DNA of 49,520 nt from Ramlibacter sp. (lineage in GTDB: Bacteria > Pseudomonadota > Gammaproteobacteria > Burkholderiales > Burkholderiaceae_C): positions 1 to 49,520 of the forward strand of contig JACDFR010000029.1 of NCBI GenBank assembly GCA_013815685.1, read 5' to 3'. How positions within the stretch are numbered: position 1 is the stretch's first letter; every line of letters begins with the position of its first letter. The notes beneath the pieces are model-generated. The model did not search any database. It was not told where the DNA came from and saw only the letters and a program-made list of their open reading frames with translations. Positions 8,850-19,845 of this stretch are shown piece after piece. The position numbers were made by a program, and so were the translations under genes.

Positions 8850-9523
8850 CCGTTGGCCCGCAGCAGGTAGCCCAGTCCGCGCAGGGTCATCAGCGTGACG
8901 CCGGTGGAGGCCAGTTTCTTGCGCAGCCGGTAGACGACCACTTCGACCGCCTCGTACTGCACCTGCGTCTCGCCCGGGAAGACCAGCTCGAACAGTCCCT
9001 CCTTGCTCACGGCGTGCCCCGGCCTGGCCATCAGCGTTCGCAGCAGCGCCAGTTCGCGCGGCGTCAGGTCCATGACTTCCCCGCCGTTGTAAATGGCGCC
9101 GCTGTCGCGGTCCAGGCGCAACGAGCCGACAGCGGACACAGGGGCGGTGGTCCCGGCCACCGCCTGGCGGCGGCGCAGCAGCGCGCGCAGGCGGGCTTCC
9201 AGTTCGTCCAGATCGAAGGGCTTGGGCAGGTAGTCGTCAGCGCCGCTGTTCAGGCCAATCACGCGATCGCCCACTGTCCCGCGCGCGGTGAGGATCAGCA
9301 CCGGCGCCGCGAGCCCGCCGCGGCGGGCCTGCTCGAGAACCTCGAGCCCGTCCAGCCCCGGCAGGGTCAGGTCCAGCAGCACGACATCGGGTGCGCGCGA
9401 GCGCCAGAGCGCCAGCGCTTCGCGGCCGTCGCCGCAGGACGTGACGTCGACGCCGCGGCGGCCCAGTGCGCGTTGCAGCGTGGCTTGCATGGCGGGGTCG
9501 TCTTCGACGAGCAGCAGTTTCAT
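8846..9523 (-). CDS. tctD: OmpR/PhoB-family response regulator (TctD-like)
   Basis: This 225-residue protein has an N-terminal receiver domain: acidic pocket E7-D8-D9, phospho-acceptor D51 in VVLLDLTLPGLDG, and the conserved lysine in LPKPFDLDELEARL. The C-terminal winged-helix DNA-binding domain (about residues 128-222) reads DLTPRELALLRTLMARPG and ends VVVYRLRKKLASTGV...LRGLGYLL, the OmpR hallmark. It overlaps the kinase gene by four bases. The pair is divergent from tctCBA, the arrangement of TctDE systems, so I infer it activates tctCBA when the tricarboxylate (or similar acid) is sensed. Confidence 0.88.
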   Translation of the reverse strand: MKLLLVEDDPAMQATLQRALGRRGVDVTSCGDGREALALWRSRAPDVVLLDLTLPGLDGLEVLEQARRGGLAAPVLILTARGTVGDRVIGLNSGADDYLPKPFDLDELEARLRALLRRRQAVAGTTAPVSAVGSLRLDRDSGAIYNGGEVMDLTPRELALLRTLMARPGHAVSKEGLFELVFPGETQVQYEAVEVVVYRLRKKLASTGVTLMTLRGLGYLLRANG

Positions 9524-9657
9524 GTCCCGTCGAGGTTAGCGTTGGCGCCGCGCTCTTCGCTGCCGCGCCCGTTCAGTAGTTTCCCCAATGCGCAGGACAG
9601 CCGATTGACAGGCAGACGGCGCATGATGGCAAGGATTCGATTCACCAAGGAGACTCC

Positions 9658-10617
9658 ATGCGCCGCGACACCTTCCTCAAGACCATGGCCGCGCTTGCCG
9701 CGGCAGGGGCGCTGCCGCTCGCCGCGCGCGCGGCCGCCAATGTCAAGATGATGATCCCCGCCAACCCGGGCGGCGGCTGGGACACCACGGGCCGTGCCCT
9801 GGGCAAGGCCCTGCAGGACGCCAAGGTCGCCGACAACGTGAGTTACGAGAACAAGGGCGGCGCGGCGGGCGCGCTGGGCCTGGCCCAGTTCGTCAATGCC
9901 AGCAAGGGCGACCCGAACGCGCTGATGGTGATGGGCGCCGTGATGCTGGGCGGCATCATCACCGGCAAGCCGCCGGTCAACCTGAGCCAGGCCACTCCCA
10001 TCGCCCGCTTGACCAGTGAATACAACGTGTTCGTGCTGCCGGCCAACTCGCCCCTCAAGACGATGGCCGACGTGGTCGCCCAGCTGAAGAAGGACCCGGG
10101 CAGCGTCAAATGGGGCGGCGGCTCGCGCGGCTCCACCGAACACATCGCCGCGGCCATGATCGCGCGCGAAGTGGGCGTTGACCCGGCCAAGATCAATTAC
10201 GTGGCCTTCCGCGGGGGCGGGGAAGCCACGGCTGCCATCCTGGGCGGCAACGTCACGGTGGGAGGCAGCGGCTACAGCGAGTTCGCCGAGTACATCAACA
10301 CCGGCAAGATGAAGGCGGTGGGTGTCACTTCGGCAACCCGCCTGAAAGGCATCAATGTGCCCACCCTGAAAGAGCAGGGCATCAACGTCGAGCTCGGCAA
10401 CTGGCGCGGTGTTTACGGCGCGCCCGGCATCACCGCGGCGCAGCGCAAGGCGCTGACCGACATGGTCCTGACCGCGATGAAGTCCAAGGCGTGGACCGAG
10501 GCGATGGAAAAGAACAACTGGACCCCGGCGGTGCTGACAGGCCCGGCGTTCGAGAAGTTCGTCGACGACGACTTCGCCAGCCTGCGCGCGACCATGGTGA
10601 AATCGGGCATGGTCTGA
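9658..10617 (+). CDS. tctC: Tripartite tricarboxylate transporter binding protein (Bug/TctC family)
   Basis: This 319-residue receptor begins MRRDTFLKTMAALAAAGALP, so it carries a twin-arginine-type signal (RRDTFLK) ending near AARA. The mature start VKMMIPANPGGGWDTTGRALG is the family's first-strand motif, which contacts the ligand carboxylate. KWGGGSRGSTEHIAAAMIAR and FRGGGEATAAILGGNV are the next conserved loops. AAGGAG is placed correctly before the ATG. Bug proteins bind carboxylates through water-mediated contacts and hand them to TctAB. With tctB and tctA directly downstream and tctD divergent, this is a true transporter receptor rather than an orphan. Confidence 0.93.
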   Translation: MRRDTFLKTMAALAAAGALPLAARAAANVKMMIPANPGGGWDTTGRALGKALQDAKVADNVSYENKGGAAGALGLAQFVNASKGDPNALMVMGAVMLGGIITGKPPVNLSQATPIARLTSEYNVFVLPANSPLKTMADVVAQLKKDPGSVKWGGGSRGSTEHIAAAMIAREVGVDPAKINYVAFRGGGEATAAILGGNVTVGGSGYSEFAEYINTGKMKAVGVTSATRLKGINVPTLKEQGINVELGNWRGVYGAPGITAAQRKALTDMVLTAMKSKAWTEAMEKNNWTPAVLTGPAFEKFVDDDFASLRATMVKSGMV

Positions 10618-10663
10618 GCCTGGCCGGCGTTCTTGCGCCGCCCGGTTCGGCCGGGCGTTTTAA

Positions 10664-11167
10664 ATGACAAACACTCAGAAGATGCAAAGCGCCGTCGGCG
10701 CGGGCGTGCTGCTGATCGGGCTGGCCCTCGCCGCGGGCGCCTTGTCCATTCCGGCCGCGGCGGGCTACGGCGGGGTCGGCCCCAACTTCCTGCCCTGGGT
10801 GGTCGCAGTCTCGCTGATCGCGTGCGGCGTGCTGATCGTGCGCGAAGCGCTGACCGGGGGGTTTCGCGCGATGGATCCGCCATCCGGCGCCGAGCGGGCG
10901 TACTGGCCCGCCTTCGCCTGGGTGTCGGCCGCCCTGCTGGCTAACGCGGCATTGATCACGACCCTCGGTTTCATCCTCAGCTGCACACTCTGCTACATGC
11001 TCGCGGTGCAAGGGTTGCGCCGCGCCGGCGGGCAGGCGGCGGGCCGCCCCGTGGGGCTGGCCATCGACGCCGCCACGGGGGCCGCCATTGCCGCGCCTGT
11101 GTACTGGACCTTCACCAAATTCCTGGGCATCAACCTCCCGGGGCTGACCCAGAGCGGGTGGCTGTGA
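10664..11167 (+). CDS. tctB: Tripartite tricarboxylate transporter small membrane subunit
   Basis: The 167-residue protein has four hydrophobic segments ([52 protein letters not shown] and [18 protein letters not shown]), the TctB topology. The motif [12 protein letters not shown] in the first loop is common in this family. It sits between tctC (46-base gap) and tctA (one-base overlap). TctB is the small subunit of the proton- or sodium-driven permease and has no known catalytic residues. Confidence comes from size, topology and gene order. Confidence 0.9.
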   Translation: MTNTQKMQSAVGAGVLLIGLALAAGALSIPAAAGYGGVGPNFLPWVVAVSLIACGVLIVREALTGGFRAMDPPSGAERAYWPAFAWVSAALLANAALITTLGFILSCTLCYMLAVQGLRRAGGQAAGRPVGLAIDAATGAAIAAPVYWTFTKFLGINLPGLTQSGWL

Positions 11168-12660
11168 TGGACATCCTCGATGCCCTGATGCAGGGCTTCG
11201 CCACCGCCATCTCCCCGGTCAATCTGCTTTGGGCTTTCGTCGGTTGCGTGCTGGGCACGGCCGTGGGCGTGCTGCCCGGCATCGGACCCGCCGTCGCGGT
11301 GGCGATGCTGCTGCCCATCACCGCGAAGGTGGAAGTCACTTCCTCGATGATCTTCTTCGCCGGCATCTATTACGGCGCGATGTACGGCGGATCGACCACT
11401 TCCATCCTGCTGAACACGCCCGGCGAAACCGCGACCATGGTCACCGCCATGGAAGGCAACAGGATGGCCAAGAGCGGGCGGGCCGGCGCGGCCCTGGCCA
11501 CGGCGGCCATCGGCTCGTTCGTGGCCGGCACCATCGCCACCGTGATCGTGACCCTGTTCGCGCCTGTCGTGGCCGAGTTCGCGGTCAAGCTGGGGCCGCC
11601 CGAATACTTCATGCTGATGGTGCTGGCCTTCACTACCGTGAGCGCCGTGCTGGGCAAGAGCACGCTGCGGGGCATGGCGGCGCTGATGGTGGGGCTGGCG
11701 GTGGGCTGCGTCGGGCTGGACCAGATTTCGGGACAACCGCGCTACACGCTGGGCAAGCCCGAGCTGCTGGACGGCATCGAGATCGTGCTGGTGGCGGTCG
11801 GCCTGTTCGCCGTGGCCGAAGTCCTGTACGCCGCGGTCTACGAAGGCCGCACGGCCGAAGCGCGCAACCCCTTGAGCAAGGTCTACATGACCCCGCGCGA
11901 CTGGCGGCGCTCGATTCCAGCCTGGCTGCGCGGGACGGCCATCGGCGCGCCTTTCGGCTGCATCCCCGCGGGTGGTACCGAGATCCCGACCTTTCTCAGC
12001 TATGCCATGGAGAAGAAGCTGGCCAAGGGCGACAACCTGGCTGAGTTCGGCAACCAGGGCGCGATCGAGGGCGTTGCGGGGCCCGAGGCAGCCAACAACG
12101 CCAGCGTCACGGCGGCGCTTATCCCGCTGCTGACGCTGGGCATCCCCACTTCCAACACCACCGCCATCATGCTGGGCGCCTTCCAGAATTACGGCATCCA
12201 GCCGGGCCCGCAGCTGTTTACCAACTCCGCCGCCCTGGTGTGGGCCCTGATCGCCTCGCTTTACGTGGGCAATGTGATGCTGCTGATCCTGAACCTGCCC
12301 ATGGTCAAGCTGTGGGTGCAGCTGCTGAAGATCCCCAAGCCCCAGCTCTACGCCGGCATCCTGATCTTCGCGACAGTCGGGGCTTACGGCATGCGCCAGA
12401 GCACCTTCGACCTGTTGCTGCTGTGGGGCATCGGCGTGTTCGGCCTGCTGATGCGGCGCTACGATTTCCCGACGGCGCCCGTTGTGGTCGGCATGATCCT
12501 GGGACCGCTCGCCGAGGCTCAGCTGCGCAACGCGGTGTCGATCGGAGAGGGCAGCTTCATGGTCTTCCTGCAGCGCCCCATGTCCCTGGCGCTGCTCGTC
12601 GTGGCGGTGGCGATCGTCGTATTGCCGCGGCTCGTCCGCGCCTGGAAGCGGCGAAAGTAG
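11167..12660 (+). CDS. tctA: Tripartite tricarboxylate transporter large membrane subunit
   Basis: A 497-residue, 10-12-helix permease. The N-terminal signature [21 protein letters not shown] and the loop [20 protein letters not shown] are the strongest TctA motifs. The second pseudo-repeat contains [18 protein letters not shown] and [20 protein letters not shown], again matching the family. I place the start at the ATG at 11167, which overlaps the tctB stop as TGATG; a GTG nine bases earlier is possible. It is the transport channel of the tctCBA system. Confidence 0.93.
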   Translation: MDILDALMQGFATAISPVNLLWAFVGCVLGTAVGVLPGIGPAVAVAMLLPITAKVEVTSSMIFFAGIYYGAMYGGSTTSILLNTPGETATMVTAMEGNRMAKSGRAGAALATAAIGSFVAGTIATVIVTLFAPVVAEFAVKLGPPEYFMLMVLAFTTVSAVLGKSTLRGMAALMVGLAVGCVGLDQISGQPRYTLGKPELLDGIEIVLVAVGLFAVAEVLYAAVYEGRTAEARNPLSKVYMTPRDWRRSIPAWLRGTAIGAPFGCIPAGGTEIPTFLSYAMEKKLAKGDNLAEFGNQGAIEGVAGPEAANNASVTAALIPLLTLGIPTSNTTAIMLGAFQNYGIQPGPQLFTNSAALVWALIASLYVGNVMLLILNLPMVKLWVQLLKIPKPQLYAGILIFATVGAYGMRQSTFDLLLLWGIGVFGLLMRRYDFPTAPVVVGMILGPLAEAQLRNAVSIGEGSFMVFLQRPMSLALLVVAVAIVVLPRLVRAWKRRK

Positions 12661-12774
12661 TAATTGCTGCCCAAAAAAGCCCGCAGTGTCAATGGTGGAT
12701 GTGGGTGGCGAGGGGTAGTCAGTCGGGCTGTATCCTGTTCTGCGATTCCATACCTTCACCAGGAGACACCCCCC

Positions 12775-13809
12775 ATGAGCAGATTCACCAAGCAATGGTT
12801 GGCCGCGGCACTTGCGGCTTGCGGCCTGATGGCCGCGGCGCCCGCGATGGCGGGCAAAACGCTGGATGGAATCAAGTCGCGGGGGCAACTGGTATGCGGC
12901 GTCCACACGGGACTGCCGGGCTTTTCGGCCGCCGACTCCAACGGCAAATGGGGCGGGCTGGATGTGGACGTCTGCCGCGCCGTGGCGGCCGCGGTGCTCG
13001 GCGATCCCGAGAAGGTCAAGTACGTGCCGCTGACGGCTCAGCAGCGGTTCACCGCGCTGCAGTCCGGCGAGATCGACCTGCTCTCGCGCAACACCACGCT
13101 GACGCTCACGCGCGATGCATCCCTGGGCCTGCACGGCACCGTGGTCACCTATTACGACGGCCAGGGCTTCATCGTTCACAAGAAGAGCAACATCAAGAAC
13201 CCCAAGCAGTTCAAGAACCAGACCGTCTGCGTGCAGTCGGGCACCACCACCGAGAAAAACCTGACCGACTACTCCAAGGCCAACAACCTCAACATCAAGA
13301 CCGTGGTGTTCGAAAAGGAAGAAGCCGCCACCGCCGCCTATTTCGCGGGCCGCTGCATCTCGTACACGACCGATGCATCGGGACTGGCGTCCATCCGCAA
13401 CAAGGGGGCCACCACGCCCGCCGACCACGTGATCCTGTCCGAACTGGTGTCCAAGGAGCCGCTGGGCCCGATGGTGCGCCGCGGCGATGACGAATGGTTC
13501 GCAATCGTCAAATGGGTGATCTACGGCCTGATCGAGGCCGAGGAATACGACATCACCCAGGCCGCTGTCGACCAGCTCAAGACATCCAGCCAGGACCCGG
13601 TCGTCAAGCGCATCCTGGGCACCGGAGAGGACACGGGCAAGCTGCTGGGCCTGGACAAGGATTGGATGGCGCGCGCGCTCAAGGCCACGGGCCATTACGG
13701 CGAGATCTTCGAGCGCAACGTCGGTCCGAAGTCGGCGCTGGGCCTGCCGCGCGGGATCAATAATCAATGGAACAAGGGTGGCCTGATGTACGCCATCCCG
13801 ATTCGTTAA
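12775..13809 (+). CDS. aapJ: General L-amino-acid ABC transporter binding protein
   Basis: This 344-residue periplasmic binding protein starts at the ATG at 12775, preceded by AGGAGA; the frame is open back to 12664 without start signals. The signal peptide reads WLAAALAACGLMAAAPAMA. The mature part, TLDGIKSRGQLVCGVHTGLPGFS, and later NTTLTLTRDASLGL and VCVQSGTTTEKNL, are typical of AapJ/BztA proteins, which bind many L-amino acids. About 345 residues is right for this group, longer than HisJ. The genes for two permeases and an ATPase follow directly. Confidence 0.93.
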   Translation: MSRFTKQWLAAALAACGLMAAAPAMAGKTLDGIKSRGQLVCGVHTGLPGFSAADSNGKWGGLDVDVCRAVAAAVLGDPEKVKYVPLTAQQRFTALQSGEIDLLSRNTTLTLTRDASLGLHGTVVTYYDGQGFIVHKKSNIKNPKQFKNQTVCVQSGTTTEKNLTDYSKANNLNIKTVVFEKEEAATAAYFAGRCISYTTDASGLASIRNKGATTPADHVILSELVSKEPLGPMVRRGDDEWFAIVKWVIYGLIEAEEYDITQAAVDQLKTSSQDPVVKRILGTGEDTGKLLGLDKDWMARALKATGHYGEIFERNVGPKSALGLPRGINNQWNKGGLMYAIPIR

Positions 13810-13829
13810 AAGTCGGCGCACCTGTCCGG

Positions 13830-15005
13830 ATGGCGACCAGGAGCCCGCCCAGCAAGAGCCCGTGGTCCTGGCGCAGCCGCGCCTTCAGGGGCCTGGTCTA
13901 CCAGCTCGTCGCCTTCGCGGTGATCGCCCTGGTGATCTGGTTTCTGGCGTCCAACACCCTGCACAACATGCGGGTGCGCGGCATTCAGAGCGGCTTTGAT
14001 TTCCTGAGCCAATCGGCCGGGTTTTCCATTGGCGAGAGTCTCTTCGCGTTCGACTCCGCCGAATCGTACTGGCGGGCTTTCCTGGTCGGCATCGTCAACA
14101 CCTTGCGGGTCGCCGTAGCGGGCATCTTTCTGGCCACCGTTCTGGGCACCCTGGTCGGCGTGGGCCGGTTCTCGCGCAATGCGCTGGTGCGAGGCCTGTG
14201 CGCAGCCTATGTCGAGTGCTTTCGCAACGTGCCGGTCCTTTTGCACCTGCTGATGTGGTACCTGGTGCTGACCGAAATGCTGCCCTCTATCCAGGATGCC
14301 TGGAAATTCGGGCCCTTCTTCCTGAGCAAGGGCGGGGTGAATTTCCCGGTGCCGATATGGCAGGCGGGGCAGGCCTGGGCGGCCGGCGGCGTGGTGGCCG
14401 GCGTGGTCCTGGCCTGGCTGTACCGCCGCTGGGCGTTGAAGCGCTTCGAGGCTACCGGCATTGCGGCAAGCATGTTCTGGGCGCCCGTTGCGATCGTGAT
14501 CGCGGCCGGGCTGCTGGGCTGGCTGGCCGGCGGCGCGCCCACTCTTGTAGATTCGCCGGTCAAGGGCGAGTTCGCGGTCGAAAACGGCGGCGCCCTCACG
14601 CCGGAATTCCTGGCCCTCCTGATCGGCTTGACCACCTACACCGCGTCCTTCATCGCGGAAGTGGTGCGCTCGGGCATAGCGTCAGTGCCCGCCGGCCAGA
14701 GCGAAGCCGCCGCCGCGCTCGGGCTGGATCGGGGCCTGGATATCCGGCTGGTGATGATGCCGCAGGCCTTGCGCGTCGTCATCCCGCCGATGACCAACCA
14801 GTACCTGAACCTGACCAAGAATTCATCGCTGGCGGTGGCGATCGGCTATCCCGACGTGGTCTCTATCGCCAACACGGCGATGAACCAGACCGGGCGCGCG
14901 GTGGAATGCATCGCCATCGTGATGGCGGTCTACCTCACCTTGTCGCTGCTGACTTCGGCCTTCATGAATTGGTACAACGCTCGCGTGGCCATCAAAGAGC
15001 GTTGA
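13830..15005 (+). CDS. aapQ: General L-amino-acid ABC transporter permease AapQ
   Basis: A 391-residue permease of the HisM/GlnP group with the enlarged N-terminal half typical of AapQ. After an extended N-terminus and first helix (YQLVAFAVIALVIWFLA) come VGIVNTLRVAVAGIFLATVLG and the recognition sequence FRNVPVLLHLLMWY. The EAA loop that docks on the ATPase reads GQSEAAAALGLDRGLDIRLVMMPQALRVVIPP. The ATG at 13830 lies 20 bases after the aapJ stop; a strong ribosome site is lacking, so earlier in-frame starts cannot be excluded. It forms a heterodimer with AapM. Confidence 0.9.
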   Translation: MATRSPPSKSPWSWRSRAFRGLVYQLVAFAVIALVIWFLASNTLHNMRVRGIQSGFDFLSQSAGFSIGESLFAFDSAESYWRAFLVGIVNTLRVAVAGIFLATVLGTLVGVGRFSRNALVRGLCAAYVECFRNVPVLLHLLMWYLVLTEMLPSIQDAWKFGPFFLSKGGVNFPVPIWQAGQAWAAGGVVAGVVLAWLYRRWALKRFEATGIAASMFWAPVAIVIAAGLLGWLAGGAPTLVDSPVKGEFAVENGGALTPEFLALLIGLTTYTASFIAEVVRSGIASVPAGQSEAAAALGLDRGLDIRLVMMPQALRVVIPPMTNQYLNLTKNSSLAVAIGYPDVVSIANTAMNQTGRAVECIAIVMAVYLTLSLLTSAFMNWYNARVAIKER

Positions 15006-15021
15006 ACGGAGAAACTGCTTC

Positions 15022-16128
15022 ATGAGCGCCACCAGTTTCCAGCCGATTGCCGCGCGGCCGGCGCCCACGGACAGCCGGAGCCTGCCGGCCTGGCTGCGCC
15101 GCAACCTGTTCGGCGACTGGAAAACCGCGGGCTCCACCATCGTCCTGGGCGCGCTGCTGCTGTGGTTCGTGCCTCAGTTTCTCAACTGGTCGCTGCTGCA
15201 GGCCGTGTGGGCGCCGGACCTGAAAGCCTGCCGCGCGGCCGAAGGCGTGGGCGCCTGCTGGGGCGTGGTGGCCGAGAAGTTCCGCCTGATCATCTTTGGC
15301 CGCTACCCCTTCGGGGAGCAGTGGCGGCCGCTGGTGGCCACCGCGCTGATGCTCGCCATGCTGGTGGCCAGCTGCACGCGGCCCTTGTGGAAACCCTGGC
15401 TGGCGGTGCTTTGGGTCGTCGTGCTCGCGGTGTTCTTCGTCCTGATGTATGGCAACACCCTGGGGCTGACCAAGGTCGAGACCGACCGCTGGGGCGGCTT
15501 GCCGCTCACCATCTTGCTGGCCACGCTGTCCATCCTCATGGCGTTTCCCATCGCGCTGGCGGTGGCGCTGGGCCGGCGCTCCGACTTGCCGGCCATCCGC
15601 GTCTTCTGCACCCTCTATGTGGAGCTGATCCGCGGTGTGCCGCTGATTTCGGTGCTGTTCATGGCCTCGTTCATGTTTCCGCTGTTCATGCCGCAGGGCC
15701 TGACCATCGACGTGCTGATCCGTGTGCTGGTGGGAATGACGCTGTTCGCCGCCGCTTATCTGGCGGAAGTCATACGCGGCGGCTTGCAGGCCATCCCCAA
15801 GGGCCAGATCGAGGCGGCGGCCACGCTGGGCCTGTCGTACTGGCAGATCCAGCGCAAGATCGTGCTGCCGCAGGCGCTGGCCATGGTGGTGCCCAGCATC
15901 GTCAACAGCTTCATTTCGATTTTCAAGGATACCTCGCTGGTGAGCATCGTCAGCCTGTACGACCTGACCGGCGCGCTCGACATGGCGATCAATGCCGACG
16001 CCAACTGGAAGCCGTTCAAGCTGCAGGGCTACCTCTTCATCGCGCTCATCTATTTCATCTTCTGCTTCTCGATGTCGCGCTACAGCCAGTGGGTCGAAAA
16101 GCAGGTCAACAAGAGCAAAGGGCGCTGA
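15022..16128 (+). CDS. aapM: General L-amino-acid ABC transporter permease AapM
   Basis: This 368-residue membrane protein is the second half of the permease pair. It has LTILLATLSILMAFPIALAVALG, the conserved VELIRGVPLISVLFMASFMFP, and the EAA loop IPKGQIEAAATLGLSYWQIQRKIVLPQALAMVVP. The last helix LFIALIYFIFCFSMSRYSQWVE ends near the C-terminus, as in AapM/BztC. A ribosome site (ACGGAG) lies before the ATG and the gap to aapQ is 16 bases. It forms the channel with AapQ. Confidence 0.92.
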   Translation: MSATSFQPIAARPAPTDSRSLPAWLRRNLFGDWKTAGSTIVLGALLLWFVPQFLNWSLLQAVWAPDLKACRAAEGVGACWGVVAEKFRLIIFGRYPFGEQWRPLVATALMLAMLVASCTRPLWKPWLAVLWVVVLAVFFVLMYGNTLGLTKVETDRWGGLPLTILLATLSILMAFPIALAVALGRRSDLPAIRVFCTLYVELIRGVPLISVLFMASFMFPLFMPQGLTIDVLIRVLVGMTLFAAAYLAEVIRGGLQAIPKGQIEAAATLGLSYWQIQRKIVLPQALAMVVPSIVNSFISIFKDTSLVSIVSLYDLTGALDMAINADANWKPFKLQGYLFIALIYFIFCFSMSRYSQWVEKQVNKSKGR

Positions 16129-16131
16129 GCC

Positions 16132-16899
16132 ATGCCAAGCGCCAGCCAAACTTCCATGTCCGACCCCATCATCAGCTTCGACAAAGTCAACAAGTGGTAC
16201 GGCAACAATTTCCATGTGCTGCGCGACATCGACCTGCAGGTGGGCCGCGGAGAGCGCATCGTGGTGTGCGGTCCCTCGGGCTCGGGCAAATCAACCCTGA
16301 TCCGCTGCATCAACCGGCTGGAGGAACACCAGCAGGGCCGGCTGATCGTGGACGGCGTGGAGATGGCCGACGATGTGAAGGTGGTGGATGCGGTGCGCAA
16401 GAAAGTGGGCATGGTGTTCCAGCAGTTCAACCTGTTTCCCCACCTCACCGTTCTGGAAAACCTGACGCTTTCGCCGATCTGGGTGAACAAGATGCCCAAG
16501 AAGGAGGCGCAGGAAAAGGCCATGCAGCAGCTCGAGCGCGTCCGCATCGCCGAGCAGGCGCACAAATATCCCTTGCAGCTGTCGGGGGGCCAGCAGCAGC
16601 GGGTGGCCATCGCCCGCGCGCTGTGCCTCACGCCCAAGATCATGCTGTTCGACGAGCCGACTTCGGCGCTTGATCCGGAGATGATCAAGGAGGTGCTGGA
16701 CGTCATGATCGAGCTGGCCGGCCAGGGCATCACCATGGTGTGCGTCACCCATGAAATGGGCTTTGCCAAGGCCGTGGCCGACAGCGTGGTGTTCATGGAT
16801 GAAGGCCAGATCGTCGAGCGCAGCAACCCTCACGACTTCTTCAACACCCCGCAGACCGAACGCAGCCGCGATTTTCTGGCCAAGATACTGGGCCATTGA
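16132..16899 (+). CDS. aapP: Amino-acid ABC transporter ATP-binding protein AapP
   Basis: A 255-residue ABC ATPase. Walker A is GPSGSGKST, the Q-loop is FQQFNLFPHLTVLEN, the ABC signature LSGGQQQRVAIARAL, Walker B IMLFDEPTSALDPE, and the H-loop histidine is in VCVTHEMGFAK. This is the polar amino-acid class (GlnQ/HisP/AapP). It begins three bases after the aapM stop; an internal ATG at 16156 (MSDPIISFDKV) is an alternative and probably closer to the family's usual start. It powers the AapJQM transporter. Confidence 0.94.
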   Translation: MPSASQTSMSDPIISFDKVNKWYGNNFHVLRDIDLQVGRGERIVVCGPSGSGKSTLIRCINRLEEHQQGRLIVDGVEMADDVKVVDAVRKKVGMVFQQFNLFPHLTVLENLTLSPIWVNKMPKKEAQEKAMQQLERVRIAEQAHKYPLQLSGGQQQRVAIARALCLTPKIMLFDEPTSALDPEMIKEVLDVMIELAGQGITMVCVTHEMGFAKAVADSVVFMDEGQIVERSNPHDFFNTPQTERSRDFLAKILGH

Positions 16900-16922
16900 C
16901 GTTCCCACGGCACGCAGTACCG

Positions 16923-18398
<1,476 letters not shown>

Positions 18399-18404
<6 letters not shown>

Positions 18405-18413
18405 ATTTCAGGC
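18399..18413. promoter_or_regulatory. Perfect 7-1-7 palindrome, candidate activator binding site
   Basis: GCCTGAA-T-TTCAGGC is a perfect inverted repeat with a one-base centre. It overlaps the stop codon of the sigma-54 activator gene. Its centre is about 82 bases upstream of the -24 GG of the predicted sigma-54 promoter, so about 105 bases from the likely start of transcription, a usual distance for enhancer-binding-protein sites. An outer pair CAGAC (18394-18398) and GTCTG (18421-18425) extends the symmetry. Binding is inferred, not shown. Confidence 0.5.
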
Positions 18414-18486
18414 ATATAGTGTCTGAAACATGGGCAATCGCACCTTGCCTGCGCAAAATTGGCTTACGAATCAATGGCGCGGCTGT

Positions 18487-18502
18487 TGGCACGCCACGTG
18501 CT
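18487..18502 (+). promoter_or_regulatory. Sigma-54 (-24/-12) promoter
   Basis: TGGCACG-CCAC-GTGCT matches the sigma-54 consensus TGGCACR-N4-TTGCW at every fixed position except one (G for the first T of TTGC). The invariant GG and GC are correctly spaced. Transcription should start near 18513, giving a leader of about 30 bases with AAGGAGA before the ATG at 18544. The gene immediately upstream encodes a sigma-54 activator. Confidence 0.75.
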
Positions 18503-18543
18503 GTATCGCTTCTGACAGGCAGTTATTACAAGGAGACATTTCC

Positions 18544-19737
18544 ATGCAACGTCGCACCTGGGTTGCGCTCGCCGCGCTCGCAGCTTCCGCACTCACCTTG
18601 CCCCAGGCGTTCGCCCAGGCCAAGGACATCAAGATCGCCCACATCTACAGCCGTACCGGACCGCTCGAGGCCTACGGCAAGCAGACGGCCACCGGATTGA
18701 TGATGGGCCTGGAATACGCCACCAACGGCACCATGACCGTGAACGGCCGCAAGATCACCGTGATCGAGAAGGACGACCAGGGCAAGCCCGACCTGGGCAA
18801 GTCGCTGCTGGCCACGGCCTATTCCGACGACAAGGTCGACCTCGCCGTGGGCCCGACTTCGTCGGGCGTGGCGCTGGCGATGCTGCCTGTGGCCGAGGAA
18901 TACAAGAAGATCCTGCTGGTCGAGCCGGCGGTGGCCGATTCGATCACGGGCGACAAGTGGAACAAGTACATCTTCCGCACCGGGCGCAACAGTTCGCAGG
19001 ATGCAATTTCCAACGCCGTCGCGCTGGACAAGCAGGGCGTCACCATCGCCACCCTGGCGCAGGACTATGCGTTCGGGCGCGACGGCGTGAAGGCCTTCAA
19101 GGAGTCGATCAAGGCCGCCAAGATCGTCCACGAGGAGTACCTGCCCGCCAACACAACCGACTTCACGGCGGGCGCCCAGCGCCTGATCGACAAGCTGAAG
19201 GACCAGCCGGGCCGCAAGGTGATCTGGATCGTCTGGGCCGGCGCCGGCAACCCGTTCAAGATCGCCGACCTCGACCTGAAGCGCTACGGCATCGAGATCG
19301 CCACCGGCGGCAACATCCTGCCGGCCATGGTCGCCTACAACCAGTTCCCGGGCATGGAAGGCGCCAGCTACTACTACTTCGGCTTTGCCAAGAACCAGAC
19401 CAACCTGTGGCTTGTCACCAACCACTACCAGCGCTTCAAGAGCCCGCCCGACTTCTTCACGGCCGGCGGCTTCTCCGCCGCGATGGCTGTCGTCTCGGCG
19501 CTGAAAAAGACCGGTGGCGACACCGGCACCGACAAGCTAATCGCCGCGATGGAGGGCATGAGCTTCGACACGCCCAAGGGCCAGATGACCTTCCGCAAGG
19601 AAGACCACCAGGCCATGCAGTCGATGTATCACTTCCGCGTGGCGCCCGGCGCCAGGCAGGGCGCGATGGCGGACCTTCACCTCGTGAAGGAAATCATGCC
19701 ATCCGAAATGAACGTGCCTATCCGCAACAAGCGATAG
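18544..19737 (+). CDS. Branched-chain-type ABC transporter substrate-binding protein
   Basis: The 397-residue receptor has a signal peptide (WVALAALAASALTLPQAFA) and a type I periplasmic-binding fold of the LivJ/AmiC class. It opens KIAHIYSRTGPLEAYGKQT, then DDQGKPDLGKSLLATAY, VGPTSSGVALAMLPVAEEY and YAFGRDGVKAFKE. The C-terminal region ends FRKEDHQAMQSMYHFRV, typical of this group. I use the ATG at 18544 because AAGGAGA precedes it; the open frame to 18430 crosses the promoter. Ligands in this family range from branched amino acids to amides, aromatic acids and hydroxy acids, and the sequence does not decide. It heads an operon with an extracellular polyester depolymerase and LivGFHM-type subunits. 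Confidence 0.9.
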   Translation: MQRRTWVALAALAASALTLPQAFAQAKDIKIAHIYSRTGPLEAYGKQTATGLMMGLEYATNGTMTVNGRKITVIEKDDQGKPDLGKSLLATAYSDDKVDLAVGPTSSGVALAMLPVAEEYKKILLVEPAVADSITGDKWNKYIFRTGRNSSQDAISNAVALDKQGVTIATLAQDYAFGRDGVKAFKESIKAAKIVHEEYLPANTTDFTAGAQRLIDKLKDQPGRKVIWIVWAGAGNPFKIADLDLKRYGIEIATGGNILPAMVAYNQFPGMEGASYYYFGFAKNQTNLWLVTNHYQRFKSPPDFFTAGGFSAAMAVVSALKKTGGDTGTDKLIAAMEGMSFDTPKGQMTFRKEDHQAMQSMYHFRVAPGARQGAMADLHLVKEIMPSEMNVPIRNKR

Positions 19738-19746
19738 CGGCGTAGA

Positions 19747-19769
19747 AGCCGGGGCCTCCAGCCCTGGCT
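19747..19769 (+). terminator. Intercistronic hairpin, possible attenuator
   Basis: AGCCGGGGC-CTCCA-GCCCTGGCT forms a nine-pair stem with one G-T pair, 10 bases after the stop of the binding-protein gene. Only a weak pyrimidine tract (CCTTCC) follows. Such hairpins often protect the 3' end of a binding-protein message and reduce readthrough, giving more receptor than membrane subunits. Function is inferred. Confidence 0.45.
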
Positions 19770-19845
19770 CCTTCCAGAGGTTCTAACTCCCGGGTCACAC
19801 GGGGGGAGGGGTTGTGCTTTCGTCAACAGCCATAGGAGACACTCG

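Noticed and set aside
9605..9657. TTGACA box upstream of tctC as a sigma-70 promoter
   Set aside because: No acceptable -10 box lies 16-18 bases downstream, so the promoter position stays open.
10993..13821. Long minus-strand frame over tctA and aapJ
   Set aside because: It is antisense shadow with low-complexity composition and no motif.
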